From NCBI GenBank assembly GCA_902771935.1, contig CACXYM010000002.1:118234-168909 (forward strand): DNA of 50,676 bases, in the 5' to 3' direction. Positions 43,479 to 50,676 of this stretch are shown here, piece by piece; the stretch's first letter is position 1; every line of letters starts with the position of its first letter. The notes beneath the pieces are model-generated. The model was not told the origin of the DNA. It worked only from the letters and a program-made list of their open reading frames with translations, and did no database searches. Origin of the DNA: an uncultured Bacteroidales bacterium (GTDB lineage: Bacteria; Bacteroidota; Bacteroidia; Bacteroidales; Paludibacteraceae). Position numbers and translations under genes: made by a program.

Positions 43479-44585
43479 ATGAAGAAAATTTACATTCAGC
43501 CACGCATAGAGACCGTGGCAACCACACCGCAGCAGATCCTCTGCGCCAGCGGAGGTATTAGGGCAGAAATCTCCGGTTATGGAAAATCAAGCGGCGGATT
43601 TACACAAATGCCGGTCTGGTTGGCAGGCATAATTTGCTCGTCCTTGCTGTTCTTGGGAACGGCGTGTTCTTCCAACAATCCCGACCAGCCCAAACAGCAG
43701 GCGGAACTCAAACCGCGCACACTGATAGTGACGGAAGTCGAAAGTCAAAAGTCGAAAGTCGAAAGACGTCTTCCGCAAGCCACTATCACCGATGAGGGAG
43801 AGACACTCAATGCTCTCTGGAGCAAAGGAGACCAGATATCCTTCCGCAATATGAGTCGCGAAACCTATACACCCTCCGGATCCACAGACCCTGTTTCCCT
43901 CGAAGGCGTGTTGTTAGCGGACAGGGCGGCGCGCATTGCTTCGTTCGCAAGCAACGACAAAGTATGGTGCGACGAGGGTGACCAATTGGTGCTTGTCTAT
44001 CCGAAGACAACTGCACCTGCTTTTGAAATCACCGGTACGAATCCACTGACCGCAAGATACACTATTTCTCTTACCCCGCAGGACGGTTCGTTGGCGACTA
44101 TAGCCAACAGTTGTCACCATAGCTATGGTTTCGCTACGGTAACAGAGGTCACCGAGACAACGGCTAATGCCGAGTTGTCGAAGATGCAGAACCTGCTGAC
44201 GGTCTGCAAGTTCTCTTTTGTGGATGAGGCTCATCCCGCCACTCCGCTCCCTGTTTCATCGCTTAGTATCAGTTACAGCGACGGCACGTATGCCAAAACC
44301 TACCCGGAGACAGCGACCGTAACTGTGACGCAGGGCACACCCTGCACGGTAGCAGTGACTCCGGTCAATCAAAGTAAAGCGGCAGGCGGCTATGCGCTCA
44401 CTATCTTCCCTGAAGACAACCCGAAGGAGGTCTATGTGGCACTCTTCCCCGAAGCAACTGCCACAACGTACTCCTTCAGCCTCGAAAGCGGTGAGAATAT
44501 CTACACCGGCACTGCTACGGCTCGGCTCATTGCGGGCGAGTACGTAGTCGCTACCAACCTGAAACTGACAAAAGTAAATCACTAA
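43479..44585 (+). CDS. Fimbrillin-like surface lipoprotein, 368 aa
   Basis: The lipobox is LFLGTAC with Cys63, preceded by a hydrophobic stretch at 46-60. The mature part resembles the Mfa-like/fimbrillin family of Bacteroidales fimbrial subunits and surface lipoproteins: ATITDEGETLNALWSKGDQISF, then beta-rich repeats to the end. Residues 1-25 (MKKIYIQPRIETVATTPQQI then LCASG) look like a separate small Bacteroidales peptide family fused upstream; Met44 is an alternative start, though without basic residues. A heptamer repeat encodes the segment just after the lipid anchor. It lies 12 bp upstream of the giant surface gene. Confidence 0.8.
   Translation: MKKIYIQPRIETVATTPQQILCASGGIRAEISGYGKSSGGFTQMPVWLAGIICSSLLFLGTACSSNNPDQPKQQAELKPRTLIVTEVESQKSKVERRLPQATITDEGETLNALWSKGDQISFRNMSRETYTPSGSTDPVSLEGVLLADRAARIASFASNDKVWCDEGDQLVLVYPKTTAPAFEITGTNPLTARYTISLTPQDGSLATIANSCHHSYGFATVTEVTETTANAELSKMQNLLTVCKFSFVDEAHPATPLPVSSLSISYSDGTYAKTYPETATVTVTQGTPCTVAVTPVNQSKAAGGYALTIFPEDNPKEVYVALFPEATATTYSFSLESGENIYTGTATARLIAGEYVVATNLKLTKVNH
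43737..43764 (+). repeat. In-frame heptamer tandem repeat (GTCGAAA type)
   Basis: Four 7-bp units: GTCGAAA, GTCAAAA, GTCGAAA, GTCGAAA, within codons 87-96 of the lipoprotein gene. Because 7 is not a multiple of 3, gain or loss of one unit would shift the reading frame. Confidence 0.88.
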
Positions 44586-44597
44586 AATCGCTATACA

Positions 44598-47500
44598 ATG
44601 AAAAAGATCTTCTCTCTTCTCCTTGCACTGGTATGTGCAGTGGGAACCCTGTATGCCGGCAACGGCTGGACACCGAACGACAAGTATTGTAAGTGGGGCG
44701 ACAACTTCCGGTTTGACCATGCCTTTGAGTTTTATAACGCCGGCGCGTATGATAACACGTACGGAGATGGTATGGTTGGCTTTCAGCGAGCACAAGGTAT
44801 CATTGCTTTCAGTTTCCGTGCGTGGAACGAGTTCAATCTGCCTACCGGTGACAACTACCTTGCCGGAGCGGTGACGGTCTATCTGACCGCCAACGGACAG
44901 AATGATATGCCCTTGGTAACCATTCACATGAAGGACGCAGACAATTACAAGAGATGGAAAAAGACCTTCGAGTATGAGTGCCATTTCGACCGTGTGGAGC
45001 CCTTTAACGACTGTACCGCCTATTTCTTGCAGAAGCGGCAAGTGAATGATGGCGACGACCAGTACGCCTATTTCAATATCGTATATAGCCAGACGGTGTT
45101 TAACTATATCCACAACAACAAGGACAAAGGCCTCGGTCTGCGTTTGAATGTGTGGTGGGATGGTAATAACTATGACAACTCCCGTCTCTTTGAACAGGGC
45201 GAGTTGAACGACATCTTACCGGCGGTACTCGACCCGACTCTTGATAATTTCCGTTGGACGAGGAGCAATGACGGCAAGACCGCAATCTCATTTACTGTAG
45301 GTGATGTATATAATAGCCAGTATTATGAGCGCGCTACGGGGCGTGGTATCAATGATAGTATATCTTCGTTTGTGCCCCGAAGCGGTAGTCTCAACCGTGA
45401 GCGCACCGATGTAGCCGATCTCACGCCCGCCCAACTCAATCTCATGGGTCGGGAAACCCCTCCCTATGTACTCAAAGTATCACGCCGCGCTTATGCCGAT
45501 CTCAATTCCTCGTACTATGACGGTACACACGGAGGTCCCCGTTCGCCCTTTGTAGGACCGCAATCAGACTGGAAAACGATACGTATTCCGGCGCTTTATC
45601 TGCCCCAGGAGATCGATTTGTTTCATGAGGGTGGCGACACCATTTATACGACCTTCAAGATCCCCAAGAAGGCGTACGGAGAAGAAGAGGATCAATCCGC
45701 CATCATCATTGAGTATTCGACCGATCCGAACTTCGGCTCGTTTGAAACGGTGCGCGAGGATTTTAACACCACCAACCGCCTTCAGGAAACTGCCTATAAG
45801 GTCGGACTCCCCATACCGCAGAGAATGTTCAATCAAGGACGCAAGACTTTCTATGTGCGCTTTAGCCGCGAGTTCGTGAATCACGCCACCACCTGCATAA
45901 CGCAAGAGATTAGCATCAATACCGACCTCAGAAAGATTGGTTCGGTATCGGCAACCGATATAGGCGGTAAGATTCAAGTGAACTGGTCGCATGCAGGCGA
46001 TTTCAAAGGTATATGGACCTCGGATATGTTCTACCGCGTGCAGTATAATGTGAACGGCACGCCCTATCAAAAGGACTACTCGGACCGCAACCTCACCTCG
46101 GTCGAACTGACCGAAGGCATACCTACCTGCCAACGTATTGAATACACCGTCCAGGTGTGCACGGCAATGCGTACAATCAGTACGATGACCAGTGCGCCTA
46201 TCAGTATGGCTCCCACCCGTGAGGCGGTTATCACTTCGCTCACGGCTACCAAGGGCGATTCCAACAACCGCGTGCGGCTGCAATGGACGGTACCTAAGGA
46301 CAAAAACGATTTCTCCTTTTTTACTATTAAGCGCGGCGTGCGCGGGGATAGCGTGGGTACCACACTCGTGCCGCAGATGCCGATGAACAAGTCGCTCACA
46401 ACGTTTAGTTACGAAGATAACTCGATGGAACTCGGTACGTATTACAACTATACCGTAACGGGCTATCGCGAGTGCGACGGCGATGTGTCGCCTATGTCTT
46501 CGCTCACTGAGACAGGCTTCGCACTGCCGTACGGCGTTATAACCGGACAAATCACCTACGACGGTCGCCAAGGCGTACCGGGCGTGCTCGTCACTGCCAC
46601 CACCGAAGACGAAGTCCCCGTGCCGCAGAAGGTATTTGCCGATACAGTACAACAAGGACTAAGAGCACTCAATATCCGTTCACTAAAACCCACAGATAGA
46701 AACCATGTTGGTAGTTCTAAATATTACGGTACCCAAGGAACTGCCATGTTCTGGATCCGCGTCTCTGAATATATTAGAGATAGTTACCATACGAATGTAT
46801 TCAATCTACCGAGATTTGCTATACGGTTAACCAATGATGGGCGAATATGGACTGAAGGACATAGTAGTGATCCTAAATGTTTCTACTCATCCAAACTCGC
46901 CTTGAATGAATGGTACCATATAGCGGTCAGCTATACGAAAGATACTGCATACATATATCTGAACGGAAAATATGAGGGAAAGCATCCCTATACCCCTGAT
47001 TATTATCCGGCTATCTTTGGTATAGGTGATTATAAATCAAAAGGATACGAGATGGCAGATATTCGCGTATACAACTATCGCATGGACTCCACGGAGATAC
47101 GCAACTCCGCTCTCACTATTCCGCTCAAAGGCGATGAGCCTGGTCTCGAACTCTACTATTCCGCGATGGAGAAAGGCAATGAAGTACACGACCTTTCCGG
47201 TCACGGCAGACACCTCAAAATAAGCGGCTTGAGTTTCAATGAACTCACAACAAAAGAGATGCCTCCACAAGTGCAATTCCGGATGGTGGACGACTCAACG
47301 CGCGCTAACTACACGGCGTACACCAAAGCCGACGGTACATACGTCATCACTGGTATTCCTTACCGCGAAGCGGGTACGTACTACAAGGTCGTTCCTACGC
47401 TCGGCACGCATGAGTTCGCGCCGGCTAACCGTCCGCTCTATTTCAACAACAACACCAACACCCACAACAACGTCAACTTCACTGACCGCACATCGGTTAC

Positions 47501-50006
47501 CGTGTCGGGTGCAATCTACTACGAGGGCACGGACTACCCTGTAGAGGGTGCATTGCTCAGTGTCGATGGCGCTCCGTGTCTCGTAGGCGGTGTGCCAGTG
47601 CTCACCAATGCAGACGGTCAGTTCTCCATCCTCGTGCCGATGGGCGAACATTATATCACTGCGACGAAGAAGGGGCATACCTTCCTGTATAACGGCCGCT
47701 ACCCCGAGGATCCCGGCAACGCGGGCGTAACCCATGAGTTCCTGCACGACATAAACGACCTCCGTTTCTACGACAACACCAAACTACTGCTCGTGGGTCG
47801 AGTAGCCGGTGGTGACGAAGAAATGCACAAGCCGCACGGTATGCATCTTGGCAAAGCTACTATAGGCCGCGCCATCATTACGCTGCAGGCCTCGGAGATT
47901 TATTCGCTCAACACCGACTCCGTCGAGCGCGTATGGCCCATGCCGACCGATAGCATCGTAGCCGCAGGACGCGTAGTGACTGCTGCTTCGGGCACCGACC
48001 TCAGCCACAATGTGGTTATCTACACCGACTCCGTAACGGGCGAATATACCGCCCTGCTGCCGCCGCTGACCTACAAGGTGAAGAGTATCGTCATTCCGTC
48101 GAACGAGGACTACCGCTTCAATCCGTTGTCGTACAACCCGATTGAGTTAGGCGCATGCGCAGGACAGTCAATGATGCAGGACTCCCTGCGGCTCGATAGT
48201 ACCACCGTCCGTCGTGTCAGATACCATATGGCGTTTGATGCACCATACTATGTACAACCTGTGCTCACCGTCACAGACGCCATGCGCCATGACCTTGCCT
48301 TCGGCGAAGAGTGGCTACCATGGGTGGACGAACAGGAGAAACAGCACATGGTGCCCGCCTTTACTGTCGACTCGGCTACGGGCAAACCGGACTACCGCAT
48401 GACCTATCCGCTCTTCCGTCAAGGAGGAGCCTACCGCTGGCGACTTAAGATAACCGAGACCTACATTAATAAAGATAACTCCGCCCACCCTGTCACCACC
48501 GTTTTGCCATGGAAGAATGGTATAGTCACTGTCAAGAGTGAACTGGGCAACCGTATAGCCGCTGAGCGTGATACCATCATGCCGTTAGGCGAAGACTCGA
48601 CGGAGATGATCCACTTCAAGAGAGGAGAAACTATTGTTCTGGGCGAGAACCAGATTGCCCTCGATTCCACAGGAATGGGTATATACCAGTTCCGCGCTTC
48701 TGACCCGAACCTGACCAAGCCCTACACGCTTGGTGTGAATATCAGTTACCGCAACGTCTATGGCACACGCAATTATTCATGGACGGAGAACGGCAAGTTC
48801 TACGGCGTGGTACTCGGCTCGATTACCAACGGATCGGATATTCTGACCAGCGGACCGGATGATATATTCTATATCCTCCGTAACGCTCCGGGCGGTGCCT
48901 CCACCGTCTCTGCCACCAAAGGTACTACCTTCACCAAAACCAGCAACAACACCTCGACCGCACACTGGGGCACAGCGGTTGATTTAAAGTTCTCACTCGG
49001 TTCCCAGACGGCTAATCTGATGGTGGATCCGACCGCAATCGGATTTGTTTCACTGTTGTTCATGGGCGAGAGGTTCCACTTGGGAGGCAATGCTACCTAC
49101 ACCGGTAATAAATCGTGGTCGAAAACACAGACCACTGTGAATACCCTCACGAAGACCGTGAGCACCACGCCTGGTTCGGAAGGTGCCGGCGGCGATGTGT
49201 TTGTAGGTCAAGCCACCAATGATGTCTTCTCCAACTCCCGCCGCGTGGATATACAGCGTGACCCGGCTGACTCGACACGCTATATCATCGGCGATTTTGA
49301 CGGATTTGTATTGGGCAAGAAGTTTGGTACGCAGTTCGCTTATACGCAGAGCCATATAGAGAACAAAGTGATGCCGGACTACCTGCGTATGCGCAACGCG
49401 CTGCTGCAGACCATCGATGCCGCCACTATTGAGCGCTACAGAAGCGGCGACTCAACGGCCATTGTCAACACCACCGACAAGATGCAGTACTATACCGCAC
49501 TGACGGCTGCTGATCCGAACTTTGGTGCAGACAGCACCTATGAGGCCGTACCGCCGAAACTGCCTGAGGACGGACAACTGCACGTGTTGAAAGATATGGT
49601 GCACTACTACAACGAGCAAGTCAAGCAGTGGAAGAAACTGTTGGCGCACAACGAGAAGATGAAAGTAATGTGTCTGCAGCGAAGCGGATCGTTCAAGGCC
49701 GACCAATATGAGGCGGCGGTACAGAAAGTAGCTCGTCTGCGTGAAGTGATGAGCGCGCTGACCGAGGCACGCGACAAGAAGGCAGGTGTGGAGCAATACA
49801 ACATCGACAGCCTCAAGGCCTTCAACAATCGCACCTCGTACGGCGACGGAAAGCAATACATGGGCTTCAGCAAAGGCGAGGTAGAGCGCCTCATCAAGAC
49901 CTATGAGGATAACGAGAAGAAGGAGAAAAAGCTGCTGGATACACTCGAACTGGAAAGCCTGGACACGCTTCGTCTGAACATCTCCGACTACTACGGGCGT
50001 CCGTAG
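44598..50006 (+). CDS. Giant secreted surface protein with FN3, LamG and carboxypeptidase-regulatory-like domains (N-terminal 1802 aa)
   Basis: A signal peptide (MKKIFSLLLALVCAVGTLYA) precedes a roughly 420-residue beta-rich region. Two fibronectin type III-like domains follow (about 445-540, 541-640). A carboxypeptidase-regulatory-like domain starts at about 645 (GVITGQITYDGRQGVPGVLV) and resumes at about 906 (TKADGTYVITGIP); between them sits a LamG/concanavalin-like domain (about 690-835, FWIRV...NEWYHIAVSY...AYIYLNGKYEG). More regulatory-like domains lie at 964-1200, then ILRNAPGG (about 1430) and a charged helical region (1654-1797). The frame stops at GRP, but homologous-looking sequence continues in other frames. 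Likely surface adhesion or matrix protein; exported with the lipoprotein upstream. Confidence 0.85.
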   Translation: MKKIFSLLLALVCAVGTLYAGNGWTPNDKYCKWGDNFRFDHAFEFYNAGAYDNTYGDGMVGFQRAQGIIAFSFRAWNEFNLPTGDNYLAGAVTVYLTANGQNDMPLVTIHMKDADNYKRWKKTFEYECHFDRVEPFNDCTAYFLQKRQVNDGDDQYAYFNIVYSQTVFNYIHNNKDKGLGLRLNVWWDGNNYDNSRLFEQGELNDILPAVLDPTLDNFRWTRSNDGKTAISFTVGDVYNSQYYERATGRGINDSISSFVPRSGSLNRERTDVADLTPAQLNLMGRETPPYVLKVSRRAYADLNSSYYDGTHGGPRSPFVGPQSDWKTIRIPALYLPQEIDLFHEGGDTIYTTFKIPKKAYGEEEDQSAIIIEYSTDPNFGSFETVREDFNTTNRLQETAYKVGLPIPQRMFNQGRKTFYVRFSREFVNHATTCITQEISINTDLRKIGSVSATDIGGKIQVNWSHAGDFKGIWTSDMFYRVQYNVNGTPYQKDYSDRNLTSVELTEGIPTCQRIEYTVQVCTAMRTISTMTSAPISMAPTREAVITSLTATKGDSNNRVRLQWTVPKDKNDFSFFTIKRGVRGDSVGTTLVPQMPMNKSLTTFSYEDNSMELGTYYNYTVTGYRECDGDVSPMSSLTETGFALPYGVITGQITYDGRQGVPGVLVTATTEDEVPVPQKVFADTVQQGLRALNIRSLKPTDRNHVGSSKYYGTQGTAMFWIRVSEYIRDSYHTNVFNLPRFAIRLTNDGRIWTEGHSSDPKCFYSSKLALNEWYHIAVSYTKDTAYIYLNGKYEGKHPYTPDYYPAIFGIGDYKSKGYEMADIRVYNYRMDSTEIRNSALTIPLKGDEPGLELYYSAMEKGNEVHDLSGHGRHLKISGLSFNELTTKEMPPQVQFRMVDDSTRANYTAYTKADGTYVITGIPYREAGTYYKVVPTLGTHEFAPANRPLYFNNNTNTHNNVNFTDRTSVTVSGAIYYEGTDYPVEGALLSVDGAPCLVGGVPVLTNADGQFSILVPMGEHYITATKKGHTFLYNGRYPEDPGNAGVTHEFLHDINDLRFYDNTKLLLVGRVAGGDEEMHKPHGMHLGKATIGRAIITLQASEIYSLNTDSVERVWPMPTDSIVAAGRVVTAASGTDLSHNVVIYTDSVTGEYTALLPPLTYKVKSIVIPSNEDYRFNPLSYNPIELGACAGQSMMQDSLRLDSTTVRRVRYHMAFDAPYYVQPVLTVTDAMRHDLAFGEEWLPWVDEQEKQHMVPAFTVDSATGKPDYRMTYPLFRQGGAYRWRLKITETYINKDNSAHPVTTVLPWKNGIVTVKSELGNRIAAERDTIMPLGEDSTEMIHFKRGETIVLGENQIALDSTGMGIYQFRASDPNLTKPYTLGVNISYRNVYGTRNYSWTENGKFYGVVLGSITNGSDILTSGPDDIFYILRNAPGGASTVSATKGTTFTKTSNNTSTAHWGTAVDLKFSLGSQTANLMVDPTAIGFVSLLFMGERFHLGGNATYTGNKSWSKTQTTVNTLTKTVSTTPGSEGAGGDVFVGQATNDVFSNSRRVDIQRDPADSTRYIIGDFDGFVLGKKFGTQFAYTQSHIENKVMPDYLRMRNALLQTIDAATIERYRSGDSTAIVNTTDKMQYYTALTAADPNFGADSTYEAVPPKLPEDGQLHVLKDMVHYYNEQVKQWKKLLAHNEKMKVMCLQRSGSFKADQYEAAVQKVARLREVMSALTEARDKKAGVEQYNIDSLKAFNNRTSYGDGKQYMGFSKGEVERLIKTYEDNEKKEKKLLDTLELESLDTLRLNISDYYGRP
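46650..47080 (+). other. AT-rich LamG cassette inside the giant gene
   Basis: This segment has visibly more A/T and more AGA, ATA and CGA codons than the GC-rich flanks on both sides, and it coincides with the LamG domain. The reading frame stays open through it. The composition break suggests a recombined or inserted domain. Confidence 0.6.
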
Positions 50007-50676
50007 TGTTAGGTAAGACCAACGCCGTATCGCATGGCGACAATGTATCCGTCACACATGACGGCGCATTCACCTTTGGTGGCGGTTTTGTTCACAAGTT
50101 TGCCAAGTTCGGTATGGTGTTCGAAGGCAATGCCAATGCCGGCGGCGGCACAACGGCTGCAAGTGGTTCGGATACAAACGAATCTTTCTCTTCCAACATC
50201 ACCCTATGTCGTTTGATATGTACGCGGCACCGGACGGCTTTGCACCGATTTTCTTCATCCGCGGCGGTGCCACCTCTTGTCCCTACATTGACGAGGAGCG
50301 GACGAAATATTACGAGCCCGGACGACATTTACTGGCTACCCAAACGACGGCGATAGACAAACCCTACCTCTATCTCCGTCAGGGCAGCAGCTCCATGCAG
50401 AACGACTTGCCTGTAGGTGCTTCGGCGTACTTCACGCTCGGCATGACCAACCAGTCGTCCGTCTCCAATAGTGCCGGAGTCTATAAACTCCGCCCGATAG
50501 ACAAACATTCGGGCGAGCAATTAGGCGCAGTCCTTGAGGTCAACGGCACGCCGCTTACCTCTGCCGGTATCACCTATGCGCTGCCGGCAGGCGACTCCAC
50601 CTTCGTCTCCCTGCGTGTCTATCAGTCCAATCCTGAGGTGATGCGCTACGACAGTATCGGTCTGGAGCTCATCAGC
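50006..50676 (+). pseudogene. Frameshifted C-terminal continuation of the giant surface protein
   Basis: After the stop at 50004-50006 the protein continues in the next frame (VVLGKTNAVSHGDNVSV to ESFSSNI, to about 50200), then in the third frame from about 50206 to the window end (MSFDMYAAPDGFAPIFFIRGG, CPYIDEERTKYYEPG, and on to YDSIGLELIS). Each shift equals loss of one base, and both fall at short C runs (near 50000-50003 and 50202-50204). Either the gene is broken, or these are sequencing errors. The true C-terminus lies beyond the window. Confidence 0.75.

Overview
The window looks like a chromosomal segment of a Bacteroidota organism, most likely order Bacteroidales. Most intergenic promoters have the Bacteroidota form: a TTG about 20 bases upstream of TAnnTTTG. 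Several families point the same way: GldB, a fimbrillin-like lipoprotein, a C10 (streptopain-type) protease with a Bacteroidales-style C-terminal tail, MalQ with N-terminal starch-binding domains, and an HhH outer-membrane protein. I cannot resolve it below order. No phage, transposase, rRNA or CRISPR array was seen.

Layout. (1) 1-5.8 kb is an accessory block on the minus strand. It holds a WYL-regulator operon (WYL, a 181-aa unknown, a possible UDG-fold protein, a 74-aa protein), a secreted unknown, and a four-gene operon (ZapA-like protein, LRR protein, 88-aa and 212-aa unknowns). All three units share unusually similar promoters. (2) 6-12.7 kb holds DUF456 protein, RmuC, two outer-membrane proteins, a GtrA protein, RsmA and CorA. 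(3) 12.7-17 kb holds an AT-rich gap, a three-gene operon ending in a C10 protease, then a 700-bp gene-free convergent region packed with palindromes and short tandem repeats. (4) 17-34 kb is one colinear minus-strand run of 17 genes: mreB-mreC-mreD-mrdA-rodA (cell elongation), yraN, mnmG, a perfect parS-like palindrome, apt, uvrC, tsaE, an outer-membrane protein, an S41 peptidase lipoprotein, lolD, gldB, sufS, an EEP-family hydrolase and a HAD phosphatase. A tRNA-Asn lies just upstream. (5) 34.3-43 kb holds a PfkB kinase, PlsC, MalQ, a flippase-like membrane protein, TrpB2, a nucleotidyltransferase, GalE and a tiny secreted ORF. (6) 43-50.7 kb is a GC-richer surface locus: a long structured leader, a fimbrillin-like lipoprotein carrying a heptamer repeat, and a giant FN3/LamG surface protein that is frameshifted twice near the window edge.

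How the genes work together. The 17-34 kb run combines envelope growth (MreBCD, PBP2, RodA), lipoprotein trafficking (LolD), DNA repair (UvrC) and tRNA modification (MnmG, TsaE), the usual mix of a growth-linked operon. The 13 kb and 43 kb loci are secreted or surface modules. The first 5.8 kb and the structured non-coding regions hold the least explained biology: four tandem arrays with an 11-bp period, a repeated TTACAAAYTGTAA palindrome around the protease operon, and the multi-hairpin region at 16.4-17.0 kb.
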